A DNA stretch of 64,000 nucleotides, taken from the NCBI RefSeq assembly GCF_005377625.1, contig NZ_CP040098.1, positions 1,791,501 through 1,855,500 on the forward strand. The letters run 5' to 3'. This document shows, piece by piece, positions 25,634 through 32,764 of this stretch (its first letter is position 1; each line of letters opens with the position of its first letter). The position numbers and the translations under genes were made by a program. The notes under the pieces are model-generated. The model saw only the letters and a list, made by a program, of their open reading frames with translations. It made no database searches and was not told the origin of the DNA. The DNA is from Desulfoglaeba alkanexedens ALDC (GTDB lineage: Bacteria; Desulfobacterota; Syntrophobacteria; Syntrophobacterales; DSM-9756).

Positions 25634-26344
25634 ATGAGTTTTTCAGAATTTTTAAAAGATTTATCGATCATTGTAGCATCTTGCACCGCCATTTATGGGA
25701 TTGGTTCTTGGCGACGGGAATATGTTGGAAAAAAACGTGCTGAGTTAGCGGAAGAAGTATTGTGTCTGTTTTATGAAGCACGAGATGCGGTTCAACATAT
25801 CAGAAATCCTTTCAGTCACGGTAACGAGGGCAGCTCCAGAAAAGCAGCCGAAAATGAAACGCCAGAACAAAAAGAAGCGTATGATAGGGCTTACGTATTA
25901 TTTGAAAGATTCAATACACATATCGAATTGTTCAATAAAATGCATTCGATGCGCTATAGGTTTATGGCACAATTTGGAGTTGAGGCTGGGAAGCCATTCG
26001 ATGATTTCCGGCGGATTTTAAATAAAATGCAGGTTTCAGCTCAAGCTCTTGCTAGGGAATGGGCTAAAAAATATCATCATTTCAGAACAGAGGAACAGGA
26101 AGCATCTCACTTCAATTTTATCAAAGAACAAGAAAACATTTTCTGGGAAGGGCTCCCGGAAGAGGATACAATAAAACCAGAAGTTGAACGGTGTATTGAA
26201 AATATCGAGAAGATTTGTAGGCCAATAATTGACAACAGATCAGTGTTTACCTCGGTAAGCAAAATCAATTTCTTGCGAAAGTTATACGGGAAATTCGCTA
26301 ACAAGATTAATTCAGCCGACGCAAAAAGCCGCGCGGCTGATTAG
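25634..26344 (+). CDS. Cassette-encoded hypothetical protein (236 aa)
   Basis: I do not recognise this protein. It begins with a hydrophobic stretch (about residues 8-24, LSIIVASCTAIYGIGSW) that could be a single membrane anchor. The remaining ~200 residues are charged and mostly helical, with a cysteine pair near 189 and 195. The last residues (NSADAKSRAAD) are encoded by the attC site, as in other cassettes. The gene is AT-rich compared with the chromosome. It is the first cassette after the second leader; the start at 25634 lies 18 bases from the junction. Confidence 0.7.
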   Translation: MSFSEFLKDLSIIVASCTAIYGIGSWRREYVGKKRAELAEEVLCLFYEARDAVQHIRNPFSHGNEGSSRKAAENETPEQKEAYDRAYVLFERFNTHIELFNKMHSMRYRFMAQFGVEAGKPFDDFRRILNKMQVSAQALAREWAKKYHHFRTEEQEASHFNFIKEQENIFWEGLPEEDTIKPEVERCIENIEKICRPIIDNRSVFTSVSKINFLRKLYGKFANKINSADAKSRAAD

Positions 26345-26355
26345 CGCCGTTATGC
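26296..26355 (+). other. attC-like site after the 236-aa cassette
   Basis: Starts CGCTAAC and ends GTTATGC. The arms TTCAGCCG and CGGCTGA pair, and the length is 60 bases. The right core departs from GTTRRRY at one base. Confidence 0.75.
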
Positions 26356-26388
26356 TCAAAAGATGAAGGACAAGAGGGAGGTGGGTTC

Positions 26389-26787
26389 GTGATAAATACA
26401 TCAGGTAAAAAAATGTTTGAAATTGCAGGACATTTAAAGGAACTGGACAAATATGGCAAAGTTAAAGGGCTTCAAGGAAACGAGAAAGGCTATGCCAAAA
26501 TAATCGAAATTTGCCGAGGTTGTTCTGTCTAGGTTCATCATTTGCGCAGCGACGATCTAATAATCGATGTTATGGTTTCTCATTCTGCTCGTAAGAATAA
26601 TCCCGCATTGTGCGATAGCACTGTCAAAAAATTTGAAGATTTTTTCGGTAGTCCAGTTAAAAAAACAAAATGGAACCATTCTATAGATCAGAATTATGAA
26701 TACGAGCGGTACTATACTGTTGTGAATGACAAGAAAACGGCGGAGATAATTGATATAGTAGATAATATCAAGAAACTATTCGCATAA
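26389..26787 (+). pseudogene. Cassette gene with an in-frame amber codon
   Basis: A GTG at 26389 with a strong ribosome site (GGGAGGTG) opens a frame of 47 codons that ends at TAG 26530-26532. The same frame then stays open for another 84 codons to 26787. The two halves (MFEIAGHLKELDKYGK..., and LIIDVMVSHSARKN ... DIVDNIKKLF) read as one ~131-residue protein of unknown function. The simplest view is a single stop mutation in a cassette gene. A sequencing error, or read-through as pyrrolysine, cannot be excluded, but nothing in the window supports the latter. Confidence 0.6.
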
Positions 26788-26839
26788 CCATCGGTTGCAG
26801 GCGACCGCTGAAAGCGGCGCCTGAACCGTAACGTTAGCA
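26782..26839 (+). other. attC-like site
   Basis: Begins GCATAAC and ends GTTAGCA. The long arms CGGTTGCAGGCGACCGC and GCGGCGCCTGAACCG pair with interruptions. The length is 58 bases. Confidence 0.75.
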
Positions 26840-26860
26840 TAAATAAAAAAGGAGGGGACA

Positions 26861-27442
26861 GTGAGCGAAGAAAATAAAAAATGTCCATTTTGCGGTGAAG
26901 AAATTTTATCGGTCGCAGTAAAATGCAAACACTGCGGGGAATTTCTAAATAAGGCTGCTTCTCCACTTCAAAACCAAGATAGAAATAATGACGTGGAAAA
27001 AACATTATGGGAAGGCCATCCATCACATTACTATTATTTATTTGCTTACATAATCGGGGGAATATTAATCTTAGGATCTGGCTTAGGATTGCTGGTTATT
27101 CTTATCGCAATTCTTGATAGAAAATGCAAAATATTCACTATAACAAACAAAAGGGTGAAATCAAAGAAAGGGATAATTTCTCGCTCGATCCATGAGGTTT
27201 TCATCAAAGATATACGAAGCGTAAATGTACACCAAAGCATTCTAGAAAGGTTATTTAATTTGGGTACCGTTAATATAGGAACGGCCGGTACAGCAGGCAT
27301 TGAAGTTTCATTCAAGGGGGTATCGGAAGCACCAGAGATTAAAGAAAAAATACAAAAATTAAGAGGGCAACACTATATGCTAACAACTTTATCCAGCGGA
27401 GGCAAACCGCCGGCTCTTCAAGCCGTCGGCTTGCGCCGCTGA
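26861..27442 (+). CDS. Cassette-encoded zinc-ribbon membrane protein with bacterial PH-like domain
   Basis: A 193-residue protein. Residues ~8-28 form a zinc ribbon (CPFCGEEI ... CKHCGEFL). A hydrophobic region (about 50-90) forms one or two membrane helices. The region after it (KIFTITNKRVKSKKGIISR, VFIKDIRSVNVHQSILERLF, LGTVNIGTAGT) matches the pattern of bacterial PH (bPH_2/DUF304) domains. The start is GTG at 26861 behind GGAGGGGA. The C-terminal residues (GGKPPALQAVGLRR) are encoded by the attC site. Function is unknown. Confidence 0.75.
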   Translation: MSEENKKCPFCGEEILSVAVKCKHCGEFLNKAASPLQNQDRNNDVEKTLWEGHPSHYYYLFAYIIGGILILGSGLGLLVILIAILDRKCKIFTITNKRVKSKKGIISRSIHEVFIKDIRSVNVHQSILERLFNLGTVNIGTAGTAGIEVSFKGVSEAPEIKEKIQKLRGQHYMLTTLSSGGKPPALQAVGLRR

Positions 27443-27456
27443 TGTCGGCGTTCCTC
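27378..27456 (+). other. attC-like site, long form
   Basis: Begins TGCTAAC and ends at GTT (27450-27452). The arms CCAGCGG...CCGCTGATG pair, and a central GCCGGCTC/GCCGTCGGC region adds length, giving 79 bases. The right core reads GTTCCTC, because the next cassette begins with a hairpin. Confidence 0.65.
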
Positions 27457-27613
27457 CGGACGCGCTTCGCGCGTCCGGAGGAACGCGGCGCTGACTTCGT
27501 CAAGTACCTTGCCCTGGCGCCTTGCGCCAGAACAAGGTACTTGACCGGACGCCGCACACCGATCAACCAGACTACGTCTGTTTGATCGGCGCACGGTGCC
27601 GGTCAGCACCGCG
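27448..27613. repeat. Hairpin plus three-way-junction palindromic element, copy 2
   Basis: A perfect 18-bp hairpin (arm GCGTTCCTCCGGACGCGC, loop TTC; 27448-27486) leads into a copy of the 131-base junction element. The two inner arms match copy 1 except for one or two bases, and the outer stem has a single mismatch. The hairpin in front is unrelated in sequence to that of copy 1 but has the same position, a perfect stem and a 3-base loop. As in copy 1, it starts at the GTT where a cassette begins. Confidence 0.85.
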
Positions 27614-27654
27614 ATTAGGCGCATGAGAACCATCGTGGGACCTGGGAGCGAGTG

Positions 27655-29622
27655 ATGCTGACCACACCCATATTCCGACCGTGGCGGCCCCTCTGGGACG
27701 CCCAGCTCGCCGACGCGACGCGGCAACTCGATGAACTTGCAAAGGAGCGACAGAAAGGGCGCCAAGTACCGCCGCCGGTACACGACTGGTCCGATGCTCA
27801 GCGCGTCCTTCTCGCAGCACATTTGGCTAAAGGGCGGGTGTCCTCTGTCAAGTTCATGCAGGATAAGATCGAACCGCTTCTCAAAGCGTGCGTGTGGCCC
27901 CGCTGGCTTCTTCTTGAAGCAGCCCTCGACCATGCCGCGACTTCGGGCGATCTTCACCTGAGCGCACTCATCCTTCGAAGTCAGATCGAGGAACTGGATG
28001 CCCTGCGGACCGTCGCCATAGTTCTGTCGTGCCGAGAACAGGGTTCTTGGAACGCTGAGGCCATGGCCAATGCGATTCAGACTATGACCAAGCGTGTCCT
28101 ACCAAGGCTGGAGACCAAAACAGACGAACAGCTCATTGAACAGGCCACTGATGCGGCCACCGCTGCTACACGTTCCGAACCTCTCCAGCGGGTCTTCGAC
28201 CGGCTCAGCGAATACGTCCACCCGAACTACGGCAGTCACGTCCTGACGGTGCGCCCACATGGCGTCGAGGCCGCCAAGGTTTTCGTCGAGGCCTTCGTGT
28301 CGATCTACGAAGCGTTCCTTTCCCTTCCGTGGGCGAAAGATGGCGATGATAGTCGCGAAGAACCGACACAGCGGGGCCAAACAGATTCACGAGATCCGTA
28401 CCTTATCCTGGCGGACGATACCATCCCGACGCTGAAGCCGGCGTTCCCGGGCGTTGGGGAGAAGAAATGGGACGATGCCGCCGAGTGTTTCCGTCACCGT
28501 GCGGCCTGCGAGAACAACTGGGCCGCTCTAGAGGACTTACCGACTGATATCGAAGCAATCCGCGCCCTGAGCGCGAACTCGGTTCCGTCAGATTCTTGGC
28601 CGGAGGCTCTCAGAACAGTTGCAGGCCAAAACAGGTATGCGTTCCTCGTCGCGCAAGAACACCGACTTGCTCAAGATGCCGCGCACCTGGTTGCCGGAAC
28701 CGGCCTGTGCGATGACAAGGAACGGCTCTCGGTTTTGGTGTTGGTGTCCGGCTTGAACTTTGCGATCAACGTGACCGAGCACAAACTGGATTTGCTGGCA
28801 CGTCAGGCAGCGCGATTGATCAATGCGGAGAATGTGCTCGGGGCGACTCTGGCCGTCCGGTCAATGCTCGAGCATCATGCCGTAGCGATCGAGTTGGGTG
28901 ACAAGTTGCGAGCACTGTGGGAACGGGCGGAGAAAGGCGCCCCGAACGCGCCTCAAGTCGCCGAGGCGTTCGCGGAGGCGGAGAAGCAAATCGCTCGCGT
29001 ACTCGCGGGGAGTTCGCAACCGTCGGAGGTATCGTCATCCTGGCGAAGCCTGTGGCAGGAAACCATTCGGAGGCCCTACAACGTCCTCGGACCCGTCAAG
29101 GCCCTGGATGCCGCACAGCCCGGGTTCCTGAAGACCTATGGACTCCTTTCACACATTGTTCATGGAACCGTGTGCACCGGGGGTGACCTCCTCGGCACGC
29201 GTTCCGGTGGTTCGAAGGCCGGACACCCAATGCTCGCGCAGTTGATCCTCAACCTTGCACGACTCTGCGACACCGATGCGATCCTGGATCGACAGGCCGT
29301 GTCGATGACCGTTGCGCATCGGCTCGATGTCCTACGGCGCGACCCGAGCGGGCTTGGAGAGCGCATCAAAGCGATGAACCTTCTCGAAGGGCAGAAACTG
29401 AAGCCCGGTCGAGATATCTTTGGGTCTGGAACCGCGAATGATCCGTACCGCTTCCGGGACGGGCTCCTCTATCACGACGCCTACTATCACTACTTGGCAC
29501 AGGAAGGCATCCAGGTGCGTAATCGCAGGCTCGAGCAGCTTAGCGGCGGGTTCGGCGATCGGGTCGAGGCGGAAGACGGCCGCGTACTCTACTTTCTGAA
29601 TGACAAGCTGCATCTGCAATGA
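27655..29622 (+). CDS. Large cassette-encoded protein of unknown function, internally duplicated
   Basis: A 655-residue soluble, helical protein I cannot assign. Two halves share a pattern: LILRSQIEELDALR with LSEYVHPNYGSHVL near residues 105-205, and LAVRSMLEHHAVAIE with LSHIVHGTVCTGG near 405-510. R-S-x-x-E followed by a V-H motif is reminiscent of DUF5677/HEPN-like helical proteins, so a tandem duplication of such a domain is possible. It is GC-rich, unlike the AT-rich cassettes around it. ATG 27655 follows GGGAG by 6 bases. It sits directly after the junction element. At nearly 2 kb it is large for a cassette. Confidence 0.75.
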   Translation: MLTTPIFRPWRPLWDAQLADATRQLDELAKERQKGRQVPPPVHDWSDAQRVLLAAHLAKGRVSSVKFMQDKIEPLLKACVWPRWLLLEAALDHAATSGDLHLSALILRSQIEELDALRTVAIVLSCREQGSWNAEAMANAIQTMTKRVLPRLETKTDEQLIEQATDAATAATRSEPLQRVFDRLSEYVHPNYGSHVLTVRPHGVEAAKVFVEAFVSIYEAFLSLPWAKDGDDSREEPTQRGQTDSRDPYLILADDTIPTLKPAFPGVGEKKWDDAAECFRHRAACENNWAALEDLPTDIEAIRALSANSVPSDSWPEALRTVAGQNRYAFLVAQEHRLAQDAAHLVAGTGLCDDKERLSVLVLVSGLNFAINVTEHKLDLLARQAARLINAENVLGATLAVRSMLEHHAVAIELGDKLRALWERAEKGAPNAPQVAEAFAEAEKQIARVLAGSSQPSEVSSSWRSLWQETIRRPYNVLGPVKALDAAQPGFLKTYGLLSHIVHGTVCTGGDLLGTRSGGSKAGHPMLAQLILNLARLCDTDAILDRQAVSMTVAHRLDVLRRDPSGLGERIKAMNLLEGQKLKPGRDIFGSGTANDPYRFRDGLLYHDAYYHYLAQEGIQVRNRRLEQLSGGFGDRVEAEDGRVLYFLNDKLHLQ

Positions 29623-29678
29623 TCCTCGGGCGAATCGGCGTCGGTACGTCGATCAAGACCCGATTTCTGCACAGCACC

Positions 29679-29742
29679 GCCTAACAACCGGTTGCAGCGG
29701 ACGGTCCGCTGCGCGGCTCGCCGCTGAACCGGAGCGTTGGCC
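29679..29742 (+). other. attC-like site after the 655-aa cassette
   Basis: Begins GCCTAAC, a perfect RYYYAAC core, and ends GTTGGCC. The arms CCGGTTGCAGCGGACGG and CTCGCCGCTGAACCGG pair with a bulge. The length is 64 bases. It lies 57 bases after the stop codon. Confidence 0.82.
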
Positions 29743-29784
29743 GGGGCACATGGACATCACTACGAATAATGGAGGAAAGGCATA

Positions 29785-30111
29785 ATGGAAAAGGCAGTAT
29801 GGATGAGCTTCGACCTTGGAGTCAGGGGCGATTATGAAGGCTTGTACGCATGGCTTGACTCAAAAAAAGCAATTGAATGTGGAGATAGCCTTGCATTTTT
29901 TAAATATGATGTTTCAGAGGATATTGTTGAAAGCCTTGAGAAGGAAATCAAAGAAAATGTGGAAATAAACAAGAAGACACGTATTTATGTAATTTTCCGT
30001 GATGCCAAAACAAAGAAAATGAAAGGAAAATTTATTTTGGGCAGTAGAAAAACCGCTCCTTGGGCTGGATATTCAGGTAGTCAGGAGCAGACGGAAGAAG
30101 AGGAGCTATAG
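29785..30111 (+). CDS. Cassette-encoded small protein paired with a PIN-domain gene
   Basis: A 108-residue acidic/basic protein of unknown family. Its N terminus (WMSFDLGVRGDYEGLYAWLDS) and the motif ECGDSLAFF are distinctive. The tail is glutamate-rich. ATG 29785 follows GGAGGAAAGG. It ends 3 bases before the PIN gene, so the two are one unit. That layout suggests an antitoxin or partner of the nuclease, although no DNA-binding motif is obvious. Confidence 0.7.
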   Translation: MEKAVWMSFDLGVRGDYEGLYAWLDSKKAIECGDSLAFFKYDVSEDIVESLEKEIKENVEINKKTRIYVIFRDAKTKKMKGKFILGSRKTAPWAGYSGSQEQTEEEEL

Positions 30112-30114
30112 CTG

Positions 30115-30534
30115 ATGGAATATGCTCTTGCTGACACAGGTGTGTGGTACGGGATATTTGATAGCCGAGATCCAAGGTATAATGAAGCACAGTCAAAGAT
30201 TGAATTCTTTGACCTTTTGACGATAGTGATTCCATGGCCTACGGTTTATGAAACACTCCGAACTCGTTTTGTGAGAAACAGATCTGGTCTTCAGCTATTT
30301 GAGATATTTTTGAAAACCCATCCTATTGTGTATATTGACGACGATATTTACAAAAATGAGGCTCTTGACCTATCCATAGAATCCTCATTGCGAAAAGGAA
30401 GACCACTCAGCATGGTAGATTGTTTACTTAGGTTGATTATTGATGATCCAAATGTAAAAATAGATTACCTATTAACCTTTAACCAGCCTGATTTCATCGA
30501 TGCATGTAGAAAGAATCGTGTGGAGATGTTGTAA
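30115..30534 (+). CDS. PIN-domain protein (VapC-like)
   Basis: A 139-residue protein with PIN-domain features: ALADTGVWYGIFD at the N terminus, a TVYETLRTR segment with the second acidic residue, LSMVDCLLRLI with the third, and LLTFNQPDFIDAC at the end. It probably cuts RNA as a toxin, controlled by the preceding 108-residue protein. Sequence similarity to the first PIN toxin of the array is low, so they are separate acquisitions. The gene is AT-rich. Confidence 0.75.
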   Translation: MEYALADTGVWYGIFDSRDPRYNEAQSKIEFFDLLTIVIPWPTVYETLRTRFVRNRSGLQLFEIFLKTHPIVYIDDDIYKNEALDLSIESSLRKGRPLSMVDCLLRLIIDDPNVKIDYLLTFNQPDFIDACRKNRVEML

Positions 30535-30537
30535 GAC

Positions 30538-30595
30538 TGCCAACCAAACCTTGAACCGGACGCAAAAAGACGCGCCGGTTAAGGTTGCGTTCGCC
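30538..30595 (+). other. attC-like site
   Basis: Begins TGCCAAC and ends GTTCGCC. The arms AACCTTGAACCGG and CCGGTTAAGGTT pair well. The length is 58 bases. The right core departs from GTTRRRY. Confidence 0.78.
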
Positions 30596-30664
30596 ACTAA
30601 CCTGCTTTTGACATTCGAGAAGGTAGATGGTACTTTTTAAACAAAATTAAGAGGAGCTTACATC

Positions 30665-30883
30665 ATGCAGAATACGTTCGAAATACGACATCTTTCCAAA
30701 GAAGAGAAGCTTAGAGTGATGGAGGCTATTTGGGAAGACCTATCAAAAGATGGTGAGGAAGTAGAATCCCCCAAGTGGCATCAGGAGGCTCTTCAGGAAA
30801 CAGAGGAACGGCTAAACTTGGGAGAGGAAAAGATGGTTGATTGGCATACTGCAAAAAAAGACCTCCGGGAAAGATTCCAATGA
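30665..30883 (+). CDS. RelB-like addiction-module component
   Basis: A 72-residue protein. LSKEEKLRVMEAIWEDLSKD, followed by SPKWHQEALQETEERLNLGEE and a tail DWHTAKKDLRERF, matches the small addiction-module component family that usually sits before a RelE/ParE toxin. ATG 30665 follows GAGGAG. Here the next gene does not resemble RelE, so its partner is uncertain. Confidence 0.78.
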   Translation: MQNTFEIRHLSKEEKLRVMEAIWEDLSKDGEEVESPKWHQEALQETEERLNLGEEKMVDWHTAKKDLRERFQ

Positions 30884-31071
30884 AAATCAAGATACGGAGA
30901 TCGCATGTCCAGTCAATTGACTATATTGAGGAAGATCATATGCAACGACTTCTTCGCGCTTTCGTTTCAAAAGATCTGTACCCAAGTGAAATAATACCTG
31001 TTTCAATTCATCCAACTACGCGTCAACAAATTAATTTCCGACTTAAAACAGGAAGCTTCATATATGGATAA
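30880..31071 (+). CDS. Cassette-encoded small hypothetical protein
   Basis: A 63-residue basic protein (MKIKIRRSHVQSIDYIEE ... RQQINFRLKTGSFIYG) that overlaps the RelB-like stop by 4 bases (ATGA) and the DUF2283 start by 8 bases. Tight overlap suggests co-translation. It lacks the RelE toxin residues. I cannot assign a function. Confidence 0.55.
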   Translation: MKIKIRRSHVQSIDYIEEDHMQRLLRAFVSKDLYPSEIIPVSIHPTTRQQINFRLKTGSFIYG

Positions 31072-31297
31072 AACAAAGATGGCATATTCTAAAGATGAAG
31101 ATGTTCTGCATATAGTTGTCTCTGAGGGAAAAGAAGCAGACAGTATTGAGTTGAGCCCAAATATTACGGCTGAGTTGAATGAAAGCGGTGAATTAATTGG
31201 TATAGAAATATTAAAGGCAAGTTCTTTTCTCCGCGATACAATATTGGAATCGTCGCAAGCCAAAATACTTAAATTAAAAAAATCGTATAACAATTAA
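31064..31297 (+). CDS. DUF2283 family small protein
   Basis: A 77-residue protein of the DUF2283 type: YSKDEDVLHIVVSEG, then SIELSPNITAELNESGELIGIEILKASSFL. The family is common beside small toxin-like genes and is sometimes treated as an antitoxin, without firm evidence. It is the last gene of a three-gene overlapping unit in the final recognisable cassette, and its stop lies inside the attC site. Confidence 0.8.
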   Translation: MDKTKMAYSKDEDVLHIVVSEGKEADSIELSPNITAELNESGELIGIEILKASSFLRDTILESSQAKILKLKKSYNN

Positions 31298-31341
31298 ATC
31301 CAGCGGATGGCTTGCACCCCCGCTGATTTAAGCCGTTGGGT
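31285..31341 (+). other. attC-like site, last in the array
   Basis: Begins GTATAAC and ends GTTGGGT, a perfect GTTRRRY core. The arms ATCCAGCGG and CCGCTGATT pair. The length is 57 bases. Beyond it comes an IS remnant rather than another cassette. Confidence 0.8.
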
Positions 31342-31462
31342 CGATTAAAAAGAAAGTCAATTTATACCAAATACGGTGGAGGCCCCCTGTGTCAGGGTAG
31401 TTGTCGTAATGATCTGAATCCATCTATAATTGAGCATCTTGGGGGCGATGGAGGATCGGATC

Positions 31463-31979
31463 ATGCGATATTCCAAAGAGCGTAAAGAAGCTGTTCTGAA
31501 AAAGATGATGCCGCCGCACAACCGGTCGATCATCGAGCTGGCCAAGGAGGAAGGCATCAGCGAGGCTGCTCTGTACCTCTGGCGCGGGCAGGTGCGTGAG
31601 CGGGGGCTGCTGCTCGACTCGGATAGAGCACCCGAGGGCTGGAGCGCGCGGGACAAGTTCAATGCCGTTGTTGAGAGTGCCGCCATGAACGAGTCCGAGC
31701 TGGCCGAGTACTGTCGCCGGAAGGGGCCGTATCCCGAGCAGTTGGCCCCACTGGCGCAGGAACTGCGAGACGGCCGACGACTGGGACCGCGAAGTGAACC
31801 GCCGGCTGAAAAGCGAGCAGAAGGCCGATCGCAAGCGTATCCGCCAGGTCGAACGTGAGCTGCACCGCAAGGAAAAGGTACTGGCCGAGAGCTCTGAGCG
31901 TTACGGCTTCCACCTCGACCAAACCGTGGTCCAAGGCTATGGCGTTTGCGACGCTTGTCGACGAAAGGAGGCAAGATGA
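31463..31979 (+). pseudogene. Truncated, frameshifted IS3-like transposase orfA
   Basis: MRYSKERKEAVLKKMM, IIELAKEEGISEAALYLWR, EGWSARDKFNAVVESAAMNE and AEYCRRKGPYPEQL are typical of an IS3-type orfA. Near 31750 the frame shifts: the continuation WRRNCETADDWDREVNRRLK is found in another frame. The C terminus is also scrambled and no orfB follows. It ends inside the region where the metallo-beta-lactamase gene begins. It marks the right border of the cassette array. Confidence 0.75.
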
Positions 31980-32764
31980 GAGGGTTTTTAATCGGTAATC
32001 TTTTCCTTCTGGCACCCCTGTATGGGGCGGCTTCCGCCGCCGAGTCCGTACGCCTTACCATCCTCTACGATAACTATTTGTCCAACGAGAGCCTGCACAC
32101 CGCCTGGGGCTTTTCCTGCCTGGTGGAAGTGGGTAAAAAGACGATCCTCTTCGACACCGGGGGAAGCGCCGAAATCCTCCTCTCCAACATGGCGACCCTC
32201 GGGATCGACCCGGCCCGGATCGAGATCGTGGTTCTCTCTCATATTCATGGCGACCACGTGGGGGGTCTTTCCGGCGTTCTTGAGCTGAACAATTCGGTAA
32301 CAGTCTACCTCCCCGCCTCTTTTCCGAGTTATTTAAAGGATCAGGTCAGGGCCCACGGAGCTTTGGTCGTAGAGGTGCGAGGTCCCACGGAGATCGTTCC
32401 CGGCGTTTGGTCCACCGGCGAGATGGGAACCTGGATCAAGGAGCAAGGATTGGTGGTGCAAAGTTCCAAGGGACTTGTGGTGATCACCGGCTGCGCCCAC
32501 CCCGGGGTGGTGAACATAGTCGGAGCGGCGAAGCAAATTGCTGACCAGGAGGTTCACCTTGTGGTCGGGGGATTTCACATGTTCGGGATGTCAAAAGCCC
32601 AGGTTCAGTCCGTCATCAACGCCTTCCAGAAGCTTGGGGTCCACCAGGTTGCCCCCTGCCACTGTTCCGGTGACCTCACCCGAGACCTTTTCCACGCGGC
32701 CTATGGTGCCGGTTTCTTTCCGGCTGGTGCCGGCTGGTCCATCGATCTCAGACCCAATCCTTGA
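31976..32764 (+). CDS. Metallo-beta-lactamase-fold hydrolase with signal peptide
   Basis: A 262-residue protein with an N-terminal signal peptide (residues 1-22, ending near ASAAES). The MBL metal motif is visible as HIHGDHVGG, followed by GCAHPGVVN, GGFHMFG and CHCSGD. The pattern resembles proteins annotated as dihydropteridine-related phosphate synthases in archaea and anaerobes, but the substrate is unknown. An export signal is unusual for that group. ATG 31976 follows AAAGGAGG, and the start overlaps the end of the IS3 remnant. The high GC content suggests a chromosomal gene rather than a cassette. Confidence 0.82.
   Translation: MRGFLIGNLFLLAPLYGAASAAESVRLTILYDNYLSNESLHTAWGFSCLVEVGKKTILFDTGGSAEILLSNMATLGIDPARIEIVVLSHIHGDHVGGLSGVLELNNSVTVYLPASFPSYLKDQVRAHGALVVEVRGPTEIVPGVWSTGEMGTWIKEQGLVVQSSKGLVVITGCAHPGVVNIVGAAKQIADQEVHLVVGGFHMFGMSKAQVQSVINAFQKLGVHQVAPCHCSGDLTRDLFHAAYGAGFFPAGAGWSIDLRPNP

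Noticed and set aside
26530-26532. Pyrrolysine-coding UAG
   Set aside because: Nothing in the window points to pyrrolysine synthesis or a suitable enzyme family; a stop mutation is simpler.
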